The notes: generated from the letters alone by a model not told the origin. Counted from the stretch's first letter, positions 35,501 through 49,029 are shown. The stretch: 64,000 bases of DNA from Cymodocea nodosa (GCA_036874045.1 JAZBRI010000004.1:5890001-5954000); one strand, 5' to 3'. Made by a program: numbers and translations.

Positions 35501-38500
35501 GTGCATTTTTTTGTTCAACCAGTTTGAGTCAAGGAGAAAGTGGTAGTTGCTAGATTGATTTTGATTGAAATTACCATCTGTATATATTATATTACATTTG
35601 AATCAATGAGAGAAACAACCTGTTTGTTTAACAAATCACATGCATAAAACCTAATAACCTACCCATTTTTGGCCATCCATATTCCGCTGGTGCTGTATTG
35701 ATTTTAGTGGAAGTTGGGCATGCTTTCAACCAATATCATGAGGGAAAGGAAAACTGAGAGGTGTTTTTTTCCATTGGGGGTTAACCTTCTACAAATGGTG
35801 GCTACAAAGTAGATAACAAAATTTCCAATGTTGGAATATTGCCCTGCTAATGTATATGCGACTACTGTCTTGTTTTTAGTTAATTCTCACTCGCTCTTGT
35901 GGTTGAGTATCTAAAATACACAAATTGTAACACACTTTTATAAAATCAAGATAGAGAAATACATAAGTGTACTCCCCTTTTTGTTTGCAATTAGGAGAGT
36001 ACAATGAGATAACTTGCAATTACAATGAGTACAATGAGAATGGTAGCCACATACACCGTAGAAAAGGTTGGCAAATAACAATAGTTGTAGCTTTAGTGGC
36101 AGCAACTGTTAGATGCAAACAACGACTAATCACATTGGTCATAGGCACAAATAAAAGTCAATCTTGTTGCTAAGAGTATATAGATATGAATGATGGCCAA
36201 TCTTGTTAGTGTTTTCTTGAAATAGTAGACGAGCAAGAGTTAATCACATTGACTTTTTAATTGTAAACAAATTTGGACATTTTTCAAACAAAAGGGCATG
36301 AACAAAAGTCACTCAGTTGAATTTTAAATAGTAGGTAGGTAGGGCAATGGTTAATCATGTTGACCAAGAAAGCAAAAGTACAAACAAAAGCACATGCAAA
36401 TCCAAATACAATGACCAATCACATTGACCAAGCAGGCACGAATACAACAAGCGCATGCACATACATGCATACAAGGATAATCCTTGGAGGTGTGTTCTGT
36501 TGTCACCATAATGAGGTGGTGATGTTGACTAGGTTTCTCCTTTTTTTCCACTTGGGAAATCTATGTTTTGATAACATGTCGAGAAGAAAGAAAAAGTGAA
36601 AGAGATGTCGATTCTTTGGGGTTAACCAATTATAGTTAGTAGTTACATAATGGGATATCTAGCACAATTTATAATATGTAACTATTATCTAATTAACATA
36701 ATTTGCCAATGTGGACTATCGTCCAATTATTAATTGACTTTAACACAGTGCAGTTCTTACCTTAAGCTGCATAGCAAGTATTGACTAGGAATGTTTTTTG
36801 GTACGGTAAATAGTGCATATATAATACTCACCAAATCAAAATCAAAATTTTGCAGTTTTTGTTCAGTCATGTAACTTAACTGTCTAAATTATTATTTTTA
36901 TATATAAATTATATTCATGTTGAAGTTTTAAGTGACAATGTTTAACATATTTTATCTCTTAAGGTTAATGTCTTGACACATGCTGCTGAAGTAGTCATTA
37001 CCCGGGACCAGCTCTCCAAAATTGAGAAGCTGAGGGAAGCATATCAAGCTGAAGATCAATGTGAGCTGCTGAACGATTTAGATCCTGAAAAGGACGAGAG
37101 GAAAAACAGAAGTTCCTGCGTTATTGATCCTAAGTCGCAGAGAAAATCTGATGAAAATATTTCTGATGGAGGTGCTCTGTGGGATATTTTCCGTAGAGAA
37201 GATAGCACACAGGTTGAGGCTTATCTCAGAAAACATTCAAGGGAATTTAGGCATCTTGGCTGCAAAGTCATTGAACAGGTAATTAAAATGCTAGAACAAG
37301 TTCTGTATAAATTGTTTGCCAAGTTGAATCTAAGTCATACGTCCTTTCCATTTTTAGGTAATCAGCCCTATCCATGATCAGACTTTTTATTTAACTTCAG
37401 AGCACAAAAGGAAATTGAAGGAGGAATTTGGTAAGAATCTTTCAGTTACAATAATATAATGATGATATCAATGCACTTAATATGTGTATCGTAAATTTTA
37501 TATGCTTGGATCTTTGTCGTAGGAATTGAACCATGGACTTTTGCACAAAAACTTGGCGAAGCTGTCATTATTCCTGCTGGTTGTGCACATCAAGTGAGAA
37601 ATCTCAAGGTATGCAGATACACATGTTGTCCATTCCTTTTTGGATTGTCCATTGCCACGATATATTTTAGACAAGGTTTTTTTAATCATAATCAATGATT
37701 TTGAAAAATGCTTTTTTTGCAAATATAAGACTTGTCTCTTGCACAATGCCTTTTCTAACTGTTCCTTTTTTGTTCTTGATCAGTCATGTGTAAAGGTTGC
37801 CGTTGACTTCGTCTCACCTGAAAATGTGCACGAGTCCATTTGTCTGGCTGAAGAAATTCGTAAGCTCCCAGATGATCATAGAGCACATGAAGATAAACTA
37901 GAGGTTAGCTCTCATCACTTATAGTTTTCATTTGATTTAATTGATGTGGTTGCAAATCTGAGTGCTTGTGCATTACAACCTTTCTTCTTGCTGGTTTAGG
38001 TGTGCTGTTATTATCGTTATATGTATCTTTTCAGTCAACTAGGTTCTGATCTATTATCTCTCAATAGAGTGATAGCTCAATGTTTAGAACAACAGCAATC
38101 AATTCCTTTATCCACTATGTTGGGTTGGCGCCAATGATCAGAACCTGTTTTGAAAAAATGAAATTTGAATGATTTTGTAAGGATGTGCATGCTTTTATTT
38201 CTTATCTAGTATTGATAATAATTGCTACATCTATTAACTGAGGAATGGTCATTGTCGAAGTCTTGTATTTTTGTATATGAGGTCTTTGTATGGTACTCCC
38301 ATCATACCATGTAGTTGTGTGTGTATATTGTGGTAAGCCTTTTTATTTGCTTTTAGAGCCTTTTTCCATGGCTTCTTAAGTGTAAACTTATATTGATCCC
38401 ATGATACATTCTGTTTTTACTGACCGTTTATACGAATAGTATATTTCATCCAGATTCTCTATATATGGTTTGAAGATGGAACCTTTAATTTTTCTGGCAA

Positions 38501-39394
38501 GTTATTGCATTCACAATTCTTGTTAAATGCAGATTTAGAAATTCCGCTATTTGACAGGCAGATAGTTTACACTATGAGGGGATCGAAAACATATACATCC
38601 AACTTGGCATGAGTTCCATCATTACATTATTGTGATCAATTATTTCAATAAATCAATATTTTTAAACAGATTAAAGTACCACTGCTTAACAGAAAAACAT
38701 GCAGCTAACTTGATAGAGTTCCATAACCAAATCTAGATAATTTAGTTTGCCAAGGTTATAACTTTTTTTTTCATTCTCTTTACTAAGATTCAAATTCTGA
38801 TAACAACACCCTCTTTTCAATTACAAAAAACATTTCATGAATCCCATGTTTTTCATTATTATGTTATGTTAATAAAGTAATATTTCTTTACAATGGCTAA
38901 AGTAGAATTGCTCGACAGAAATAGATATCTTTGTGTGTAGATTTGGTAGTAGACATGCAATTCATTTCAAGAGAGTCACCATTAATGACAAGTTCTGCAT
39001 CAAAATATTCTTTATTATTTGCTTTAATTATTCATACAAAGAAATTTACTGGAAGTGGTTACACCAGAAGGCTTGTACAGAATTAGTTAATTGTCAGCCA
39101 TATTCGACTTCATGGTTCATTCTATTGTCATGTTCTATGTAGTTCATTTTTATTTTATTCATTGATTAGAAAATTAAAAAAAATGATAATTTGCTGTACA
39201 TTCTATTTTTAGAGTGGCTTCTGTTCTTATTGACTTAACAGAATTTATGCTGCCATTGACAACCATATAAACCTTTTATTGCGTTTTTTATTGGAGATTA
39301 AATAAACTTCGATGATCAGGTAAAGAAGCTGACGGTCCTTGCCATTGATCAAGTTGTCAAAGGGTTAGAATCTTGCAAATCTCCAGTCGAGTAG
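32597..39394 (+). CDS. KDM3-type JmjC lysine demethylase (JMJ25-like)
   Basis: Plant KDM3 proteins remove H3K9 mono- and dimethylation in the nucleus. Thirteen exons: 32597-32761, 32867-32950, 33084-33214, 33312-33411, 33489-33621, 33709-33772, 33889-34579, 34974-35303, 36964-37278, 37358-37430, 37523-37608, 37784-37903 and 39320-39394. Phases join into 788 residues. An N-terminal basic segment precedes a RING-like cysteine region at about residues 93-155 ([36 protein letters not shown]). A second cysteine cluster follows at about 225-250 ([23 protein letters not shown]). The JmjC core carries Fe(II) ligands H560 and D562 (KLHYDMADA) and H718 ([12 protein letters not shown]), so activity is expected. 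Exon 5 appears to end at a GC donor. The exon 1 donor is weak (GTCAGG) and could be GTCAGC 15 bases earlier. A further exon near 39766 could give an alternative C terminus. Confidence 0.9.
35304..36963 (+). other. JmjC gene intron 8, 1.7 kb
   Basis: The intron splits the JmjC core directly after the HxD motif. It contains repeated AATCACATTGACC and TACAATGAG-type motifs between 35990 and 36440, suggesting a decayed repeat or MITE. I saw no transposase fragment. Confidence 0.6.
37904..39319 (+). other. JmjC gene intron 12, 1.4 kb
   Basis: AT-rich intron before the short last coding exon. No coding or mobile-element signal was recognised. Confidence 0.6.
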
Positions 39395-40992
39395 GTGGTT
39401 TGTATTATTTTAGAATTTTTTGTGGCATAACGGTTCACTTTTGTTCATCATTCATTTCTATTTTTCGCTACAATAATTTTCTCGTTTTAACCATGTTTTT
39501 GAATGGTTATTCAATAGCAACAGTATTTTTTTATCCATTTTTCCGACAGATTTATATTAAACATACGTAGTAGGTATTAATTTTAAGTAAGAAATTACAT
39601 ATTTTTCTTTAATTTACCTTTCTTGTCCGTATGTTTTTTTTTTTCTATTTATGTTAATTTGCTGAAATTATCTCACTACATGCGTTTTAAATGATTAATG
39701 ATACGAATTATAAAAATAAGCCATTCCTTAAGCTCAACTTCTGATGTCCAACCATGGTCTTTCAGGTCCGAAGTCCTCAACGAAGAACCACAGGATTCCG
39801 CGCCTGTTTGTTGAAATGAACTTACGATGCTTCTAATTTGTCTTTTTTTTTGTTATCATAGCCCACAATTTAGTGTTGTTTTCATCACTATGAGTTATTG
39901 CTGCTTTTCTTAGCATTTTTAGGGATGTTTCACTGACTCGTGAAAAAACGCCGATGAATTTTATCCATCTTTTCTTACGAGTGGCTTCAATCTGCTATCG
40001 TTTCTTTCTTTCTTTTTTTTGAAAAAGGAAAAACTTGAAACATATGTCCTTTGAATGTGTCGAAGAAGTGTACAAAAATTCAGTCGAAGCATATTTTGGG
40101 ACTTTGGCACAATATCTTTAATGATTTAGTAGCTCCTCTCCATTTTCTTAAATTAAATTCTGCAAGCCCAGCGCTTGGAACGCCAGAAGATGTTCGGTGA
40201 TATGTAGATGGTGTCGTTTGCAGTTTCTAAAAGAATATTAATGGATATTTGCTTGCAGGAGTTGACCATTGCAAAATGGCTTCCCAATCTAGTGTCGAGC
40301 GCTATTTATGAAAATAAAATATCCAGGAGTCCAAACGAAAGCTGTGGCCGAACGCATAACTCGATCCAGGAAATGCCTTACTTTAATAAATAGTATAGAT
40401 TTGTGCTAGAAAGAAGTTTGCTTTCATGGCTTCAACAGGTCAGACCTGTAATAATTTTTGTCGTAGAGGACAGGCCCAACGCAACCATGAAAAGAAGAAG
40501 CATTTAATTAATTGTAAATGCTTTTATTTATTCATACAACCTAAGATATAATTTATAAATGTAAGGTCTGAACTTTTATTCATACAACGGAAGACATTTC
40601 CTTGTGTTTTCTGAAGCCCATGGCAAAGCTTAATAAGTGAGGCAAAAATTTCGTAGAGTGAGTACATGCTGTTTTCGCTTTATTCCTCTCAAGTAAATTG
40701 CATTTAATTAATGATAAATGACTCCGATAGAAAATTACGATATCTTCGATTTTGATATCATAAACGTACGTTGAGATAACACAGTCGGTTTTTGACTGTG
40801 ATGTAAAAAAGAAGAAGCAATCGTTGAGGACCAAACGCATATAATCACAACGAGAGTAACCGTCGATGATTACGAAGAAAACTGCACAATTGCCCGCCAC
40901 AGAGCAAATGCATGGAACGACGTAATCGATTCAAGGCTTGATCGATCATTAGTCAACGGCTTGACTCCGATAAATAATAATCGATCGATTGC
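39395..40992. other. Convergent 3' flanks of the JmjC gene and the small acidic gene
   Basis: This contains the JmjC 3' untranslated region and downstream DNA. At 39766-39813 an AG-bounded segment (SEVLNEEPQDSAPVC then stop) may be an alternative last coding exon of the JmjC gene. No other gene was recognised. Confidence 0.55.
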
Positions 40993-41397
40993 TCAAGGCC
41001 AGCCGGAGGCCAGGCACGTCTGCCAAAACATCCTATCCATCTCTTCCTTCTCCTCCGGCGTCTCCGCCTCCGCCACCCTCGTCGCGAATTTCACCGTCTG
41101 CAGCTCCAACATATTCGCGTACTGCTCCTCGACGCCGCTTCCTTCCTCTTCTCCGTCGTCCCACGCGACGACGTCTCCGTTGATTTCACCGCTGCATGAC
41201 TGGCCGTCCTCGTCGCTGTAGACGTCGACTGGGTCCAGCTTGTGGCCGTTGATTTCACCGCTACTGATGGTGGCGGGGTGGTCGTCTTGACAGGCCTCGG
41301 AGTCTCCGACCACCTCGAGCGGCAACTGCTGAGGCGACGATGCTGGTGGCGGTAGTGGTGCTGCCATTTCCAGGGCTGAGATTGGTGGGACTGCCAT
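40993..41397 (-). CDS. Small acidic protein, unknown function
   Basis: This is a 134-residue open frame from the ATG at 41397 (MAVPPISALEMAAP), chosen over upstream in-frame ATGs because those lie in low-complexity ACAC/TATA sequence. The N-terminal third is rich in Pro, Ala and Ser. The middle is strongly acidic with two near-repeats, ISSGEINGHKLDPVDVYSDE and CSGEINGDVVAWDDGEEE. The C-terminal 45 residues look folded: EEQYANMLELQTVKFATRVA, then ETPEEKEEMDRMFWQTCLAS and a final GWP. Codons are GC-rich compared with flanking DNA, which supports a real gene. No signal peptide or membrane segment is seen. I do not recognise the family. An ACGT-element cluster lies about 480 bases upstream. Confidence 0.6.
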   Translation of the reverse strand: MAVPPISALEMAAPLPPPASSPQQLPLEVVGDSEACQDDHPATISSGEINGHKLDPVDVYSDEDGQSCSGEINGDVVAWDDGEEEGSGVEEQYANMLELQTVKFATRVAEAETPEEKEEMDRMFWQTCLASGWP

Positions 41398-41523
41398 TAT
41401 ATTGCTTATATATTTATATATATAAATACATGCCTGTAGCCCCCCCGTTTGAGGGTTGAGATGGACACGACGCTGTTTTTCTTTTGCAAGGTATGTATGG
41501 ATAAGCGCTGTCATATACATTAT

Positions 41524-41540
41524 ACACACACACACACACA
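41524..41540. repeat. (AC)n microsatellite
   Basis: A short AC dinucleotide run flanked by TATAC, in the upstream region of the small acidic gene. Confidence 0.85.
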
Positions 41541-41872
41541 TATACGTGATGCTGATCTATTTTATTTTTTATATTAAAGTAGAGAAGACACGCACAATTT
41601 TCATTAATGAACGATGAATCGGTGGCTAGTGTTTTTACAACAACGTTTGTCCTTTCTTTTTTTTGCATTTTTTACCTTCAGGAAAAGTACCACACGGTCG
41701 GCGTTCTAGAAAGAAAGGAAGGGACGGATAATGTCCGTTGAAAAACAGAAGGAAGGAAGGCATCTTTTTCTTTGTCCGCCGTCCATTTGCCTTTTCGGCC
41801 TTTCTCCTCGCAATAAGGTATAAATGCCGCCCATTGCTTTCATTCTTTCCAGAAGTGATCGAATCCAATCCG

Positions 41873-41915
41873 ACACGTGTACCCAGCACGGCACGTAACC
41901 ACCACGACACGTGGC
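41873..41915. promoter_or_regulatory. Cluster of three ACGT elements (G-box/ABRE-like)
   Basis: Within 43 bases the plus strand reads GACACGTGTACC, GGCACGTAACC and GACACGTGGC. Two of these are full CACGTG G-boxes and the third is an ACGT core. Paired ACGT elements are the usual binding sites of bZIP factors in ABA- and stress-responsive plant promoters. The nearest start codon downstream on the minus strand is that of the small acidic gene, about 480 bases away. On the plus strand no gene start is near. The regulatory role is inferred. Confidence 0.5.
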
Positions 41916-44900
41916 TAGTTGTTCTAGAAGAACCGGGAAACACATCGCACCGTTTCTTTATTTGGTGGTGGGTGCCATGTCCCCTCGCCTACTAAGATGG
42001 GACTTCCCACCACCACCACCACCACTTTACTATACTAATCGATTTGTTATCATTTAATTAAACCATAATACTTGACGATAAATATAAATTAATCATTAAA
42101 TTATTTAAAGAATACAATTTTTTATCCTACCTTATCAGAACAAATTCAGAGGGTTAAGAATATTTGTAAACAAACATAAGAATAAACCACAGCTGAGAGA
42201 GCGTATGAGAATTGAATCCAAATTAATATATAATAAATCTCTCCACTCACTCACTCATTAACAATTTACCTTTGTTTGAGCTGAAATTTCATACTCCCCA
42301 CTTCTCTTTTTTATCCTTAATTTTAAACAATCGTTTGGTAAATTTTAGACCAAATATCGATTTGGTTCATTTCTTCTCTCCCATCTATTCTCTCCAATGG
42401 TGTATAGTTGTTATTTTTATGGACTCAATATAAATTTAATCTTTTTTCATTTTGACCCTTATGGCTTGATGGTTGCACCGACTACGATTGTCATTTAATA
42501 AAAACATATGTAGTCCTTGTCTGCTACATCCATCTATTTTATCTTTTTATATTTTAAATTCTTTTTTTTAATCATTTACATTTTTATTTTTTTTTTTACA
42601 TATATCAGGCGTACAATAATTATACTTTATAGAGTAACCCGTCCACTTGAAACTCTTATCCCTACCACTGTCTTTACATTTATTTTTCTGCAAATGACCT
42701 CTACCACTACATGTTGCTTTAACTTGAGCAACTTTCCAATTGAGATCCAAGAGAATAATTTATTTGACCATTTGCTCAAACAGATGTAAGCTTGTGTCTA
42801 GAAGAAACGTGATGTGTGACTTCAAATTCCAACTGTGTGTGTGCATGTTAGTGGTGTGATGACCCTTATCACCCCCCAGTGGCCCCAATTTCTATTGGAA
42901 TTGGAATTTTGATGGAGATACCAAATGCGAGTCAAACCACGTTTTGATTGATTCCGTGCCAACCACTAACCAACCCTTTAGACAAGAAGAGAAAAGGTAC
43001 ATGTTTTTCTTTGTATTCAGGTAACGATGTCTGGGAGAAAAAAATTTAAAGGTGGCAGAAAGATTTGGATCCATAGAACATTACCTTCTAGACAAAGGTG
43101 CCTTGCTTTTTTGATATGGTGGTGACCGGTAATGTTGTCCAGCTGGAGAGCTCTCAGCATAATTCTAGACCATCCCAACCGTACGTTTGGAAATGCACGG
43201 CTGAGATTTAACCCAACAGAATGAGTTTGCTTTTTAGATCAAAGTTAGTTTTGAAAAAATTATAACTACAAGAGAAGATTTTTAAATTTAACTAAATATT
43301 GGCATGCTAGCTACTAGCATTAAAACAATTTTAAATGCCCGGTAGCCACGATAACTCCGGAGAATTCCTAAAAATACCATTTTTGCCAATGGCATTGTGT
43401 TTACACTCCTACAAGAGATTATGATCATAATGATTGTTATCATTCACTAATTGAACTATTACGAAGGTATTTATAAAAGGCATTTCTGGACCGCACAAAC
43501 AAGCCATACGTCTAAACTAGATTAAAAAAATTTAAAGATAAGCCTAACGTTATCTTCGATGCAAAGGACAAATAAGATATCATCCATACAACATCGACAA
43601 TCAAGAATAATATATTAATCAACTATTGTAACGCTATCGATCACAAAACGAATCGACTAAGATTCCAGGGAAAAAAGAAGAAGAAGATAGAGTTTGTTAT
43701 CACCTAATTTAATCTAAAAGAAAATTGAGACAAACTTATACATTATGCGTGAATGTATATAAAGTGAAAGAATTCAGATAAGTATGTATTCTGAGTACGT
43801 ATAGGAAATGTGTTAAATAATTTATATACTAAATTTCTTGACCTTTCAGATTTCTTTAGGTAGGTGTGTGTGTGAATGATGTATATAAATGTTTAATTAT
43901 ACAGATAGTAGAAGAAATAAGAAGTTGAGCATTTACACTTATATAAATGAATAAAATTAAAAACTTAGGAGAGGATCATGTAAACATTCTCCTACTCATG
44001 TAATAAAGTGAAAAACAAATTTTACATAATCCTAACCTAAGTATCCTAAGCATAGTATGACAAAGACAAATAAGCAAAACATACAAACAAACAAGAGTAT
44101 AATACAAATGCAAGATAACTTTGAGACATGTAGAATGAAAATGTTTATTCATACACTGTTGAAGAATTATCTTTGATATATTTTAAGACGATATTAATTG
44201 ATCATCATTTGTTTAAATACAAGGTTAAGTAATAATCTAAAGAAAAGAAGAATTATAGAATTTCGTTTGAAAAGATGAAAAGCAAACTAAAGTCTATGTA
44301 CATGACCTTAGTCTTATATGAGATGTCAAATGCAACCTTATGACTTAACTAAAGGAGATGACATTAATGCAATCTATATCCATGGACTTGTGGTGGGGGA
44401 TTTTACCAATCTCAAAGATGAGAAATAATTTAAAAATGTGTCTATCTCTTGCTATGATTTTGTTATAGATAGATTTGGTTTCAATATGTCGTATTTTAGA
44501 ATTGTTAGAAAAATGACATTAAGATGTTTGAAACACACAACAATAGAAGACACAAAACTTTACTTTCGAATCTAAACACATGTGATAAAAGTCGATAAAA
44601 TCATAAAGTTGTAAAAACAACACACATGAAATCATATCATTCTATTTGAAAGTTGATAGACCAATGAATCGAGGAAAAATGCATTGCAAAATCTTCTGGT
44701 AAAGTAGGCTGAATGATTAATCCCCAAATCGAGAGGTGCAATCGACCGAGTACTATGTCTAACAAAAGGCTAGTATGATTTCAGAATATTGTGGAGAAAT
44801 TCACGCTTCATGAAAATTTACAAAATAAGATTTTCTACGGAAAGTAGATTAAGTGAGCTTTCATGGTAAAATGCTAGATGAAAATCTTTCAGGCTAGAAG

Positions 44901-47900
44901 CCTGTGCATAAAATTGGGAGACATGCATGGGCAATCTAACCTGTATCATGCAGGCTAAGTATACAAGTACAATTTGTAAAATTCAAAACTAAATGTCCAC
45001 TTACGAAATGCAGTGAGACTAACTGCATTTGAGAACTCTAGATGTCTAGTTTGGTAGAAAAATGCACAACATAAATGTTTGGTTGTGCATCTGAGGTAAA
45101 ACAAAGAACAATTGATAGGTGCACATAGATAGAAAACTCAGATTTACTAATGCCATCCGTAACTTTGAAAATCACATAGAAATTTATACTTTCATACAAT
45201 GACATAAAATTAAAAGGGTTTTGAAGCTCGATGATTATATTTATAGGGAAAAATGCTAGACAAATTTCGCAAGCATTAGATAAATAATTGCAAACTATTA
45301 GAGCCTCCAACAAATAGAAAAATAGGGGACTAACATACATTTCTAGAAAGCTTTCCTTAAAATTTTGAACTGTAACGATGGACTAGCTTGCCATATAACA
45401 TATCTGTAAGAAAAATGCAGCAAAATACCCAATGGGTCAGCAGGAACTTTAGGAATGGAAAATAAGTCTATGGTGATTAGGCTAATGAAGCTTGACCCTT
45501 GTTTTTGATCACGATGGTGAGCTCACCCGAGGGAGGCCAACAAAGATGCTTCGGATCACTCGAACTGACGACGACGGATCACGTGAAGGAGTGAAAAAGC
45601 TCAAACGACATCTTCAGAATCAAGTGGATAGTCAGTGTGTGTGTGATTGGCGAAACAAGGGAGGCAACTCTACGACGACGTGTGGCAGCTTCCTCTGGGC
45701 AGTGTGTTTTGATCAACTCTACAGGTGTTGGTGTTTGATCCTCTAGAGCTTTAACGACATCAAACATAGATTTTTGCAAGTGGGTTGATGGGTTCATCTG
45801 TCACGCACAGAAGAGAAGGTTGAGCTAATGAACCAGGAGGTCTGTTGTGTGAGTTCGGAAGCTCTCCTGATGCTTTGCGTTCTTTGAAAGATTGTATGCG
45901 AAGTGGTGTCTGTTTTGACTCAAGACTACTACCCCTGACGGCCCAATAGTGAAGGCAGCATGGGGCATCCATTCGGATTCGTCATGGTCGTTGCATTGTG
46001 ATGGTAAGGAGAAAGCCACAGAATACTCGTAAATGTCCGATGGCAACAATGAGTTAGCTCAAACATGGCCAGCAATGTGATCAAACAATAGAACAATGGG
46101 TGCCTTGGCAAACTGATTTCAGTTGATCGAAAGGTCATTTAAGTGAACAACATGCTGCTTGGTGACACAATAGTTAGACCTGGCGAGGACATATTAATCA
46201 CTCACCGATAAACAAATAGCATACAATTTTAGGAGGGCAATATACCAATTTTGAGGGGCTGAGTATTGGGGAAGGCATGAAAATAGAGATGTCAACAACC
46301 ACAATAGAATACTTACCTTTGCAATCAAAGTTGACTGCTATAATATATAATTTAGGAAAAAACATACTACACAATGCTTTTTAAATATTAGATAATGCTG
46401 TTGATAAGAGGGCATTATAAATGAATGCCATAAAGATATACCACAACCAAGTTAAATATTTACACATGGATTAAATATCAATATGAGAATTTTGTGGATG
46501 AGTTTCAAACAGATCACATACCATTTCATTCATTCTTAAGTTACACGTTAAGAATTTATTCTCAAATTCACTAAAATCTAAAAGATCGTCCAAATATAAT
46601 ACACAAAGTACTAAAAAAGTGACAGTGATTGTGTATAGCACAAAGGATAGCTAACAAGAAATTTATGGTAAAAACTACCCTGCATATAGCCTCCGCTATC
46701 GATTTTGGTAAATAAAATGCATATAACTAGCACAAATTAGAAAATTGCCACTTCAATCACATGATATCTAGAGAGAGCAGAAATACAACATATCAGACGG
46801 CCAAGAGATTCAAGACTAACCTTGTCATATAATAGTGTGCAAGGGTTTAAATCAGGGAGAGGGCTAGAGGAGCCGATGCTTGAACCAGTGGCTTTTGCAA
46901 GAGACTGTAAGTTCTATAAACGAGAAGCAGCCTCCCTTGGAGTCTCTCTCAATACCTGTTGGGTATGCTGAATTCTCAAGTTCTAGCACAGGTGGAACAC
47001 TTTGGACGAGATAATGTACACCATTATTGAACTTTGAAGATAAAAAAGAAATTAAAAGAAAAATAATTTCTATTCTAATTTGTTATGCCTCCAAAGCGAA
47101 GGCTGTTGCAAATGTGGATACCAGACGACAGATGCAAGGTAATGGAGGAAGTGAGAGCTAATAGAATTAGATGAAACAAAAAACTACAGTGGAAGATTAA
47201 AAAAATAAAACATAAAATTACTTGAATCAAATAGAGAATAGAGTGGTCGATGCATGTAGAGAAAAAATTAATCTTGTTTATTTCCCTTGAGTTCAAAGCA
47301 TTAACTGTTGTGTTTTTTGTAATGGTGTCACGTAGAAGATTTAACATGTCTCATCACCACATCCTGCAAATCATAATGTGGATTTGGTACGACTTGGCAA
47401 CAATATAGAAACTGGAAGTACAACAGATCAAAGCAATTTTGCCATTCTCGTGTCTTTATAAACAGCAATGTGAAGGATGAATTGGAAAACCATAGGAATA
47501 CTTGGCAAAGCAAGAGGAGCGAAGGGAGACGTCAGAACGGCGAAAAACGATTTCCCCAAACCCACGTGTTCTACATATTTCCTGGTTTCCTGTGTTGAGA
47601 AATAAATATATTTAGATTTTTTTTTCCCGCACGGCTGTCGCTTTTATTTTATTTTTCCAATTTTCTTGTGGCTGTAATTATATTAATATTTTTTAAATTT
47701 TATACGATTTTGACGAAATGTACACACAATCATAACCAAATCCGGCCTCGGCCGAGATTCCGATTCCAGCCGAAATTTGTCATACGATTCTTGCCAAAAT
47801 CATGATATCTCAAAATTAAAAAGAATAAAATCTTTTTCAAACACTACTTTAGTGATTCTTAGAATGTGATTCCGATGTGACAATCCATTCCAGGAATGAA

Positions 47901-49029
47901 GTGAAACTTCAGAAAAAAAAAGTAGAATTTGAAGCAAAATCCAAGTTGCCCAACAAGCCCTACAATGAGATCCCTACAATATCCATGAAACTCTTTCCAA
48001 CTATAAATTCCAAATCCGTGCATTTGAGTGAATGATACCTACAAAATGAATACCATAGACCACCCTTTAAGAAAATTTTCTATCCTAAAGTGCAACATTT
48101 TCCTAACGCAGTGTGGCATTGAATCACACCATTGTTGTAAGTTCAAAATAAGTAGAACAAGAAACTCAACCTTACCATGAAATCTTGTGGCAAAACAGAC
48201 GGTATGTTGAAATCCTAACATTTATTAACCAAATTAAATCAAAAACGATTTCAAACAATATCACCACTAGTATGGTTGTTCTTTCCCCAACCAAACTATT
48301 ACAGTTGATTCTGGTGATAATTTATAGTAGGCATCTGAAAATGGCCACAGTTGCACTAGTATCAGTTCAAGATTGGATTCCTCTTAGACTACAGTCAGTT
48401 TCCATGGTCTACATGCCCAGCTCTTAATTTCTGGATCAAATTTAATTTTCTCATGGTCAAATAAAAATTCAAAATAATGAAACTCGTCACTTTCTAAACC
48501 ATTTCAAAATAGAGGATTTCTATACCTGGAAGACGAACCATGTTACAGATGTCAAAAGAACGGAATTCAGTTTCCTGAGAATCCTACAAGGAACAAGAGG
48601 GAAAATTTTCTTTGCAGAGCATTAAAGAGATGAGAAATAAAAGCCATCATAAATCCTTTGCACTAGCATATTAAGAATGTGCTCTAAGTCAGGTGGTTAA
48701 AGGACCATATCAGGTTGACAAGGCGTTGAACAGGAACCACTAGATGCATCGATGGAACCTGGAGAAGAACCATGCTAAAAAAACTACTGATCCAGCAAAA
48801 ACAATGCAACCTGCAAGTACATGTACGCCAGTAGAAATCCTTCCGGTTACCATACTAAGATCCAAGGTTGGCGCAAACAATGGTAGGGAGATACCTTTCT
48901 GATGAAGATTCTTCTTTGGTTTCTTTCAATAAAAGAAGCTGGATTTCCAAGAGTGAACCGACACGTATACAAATCCTGCCCTACATTGTGGTGAAAGAGA
49001 AGTTAAGATGAAGTCAAGGTATACCACGT

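Larger units (their letters stand above)
41398..49029. other. 7.6-kb intergenic stretch without an assignable gene
   Basis: Long AT-rich DNA between the small acidic gene and the DnaJ gene's 3' end. It contains an AC microsatellite, an ACGT-element cluster and, between about 45.8 and 47.5 kb, several minus-strand exon-like segments that I could not join into a gene or assign to a family. No transposase or retroelement landmark was clear. Confidence 0.5.
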
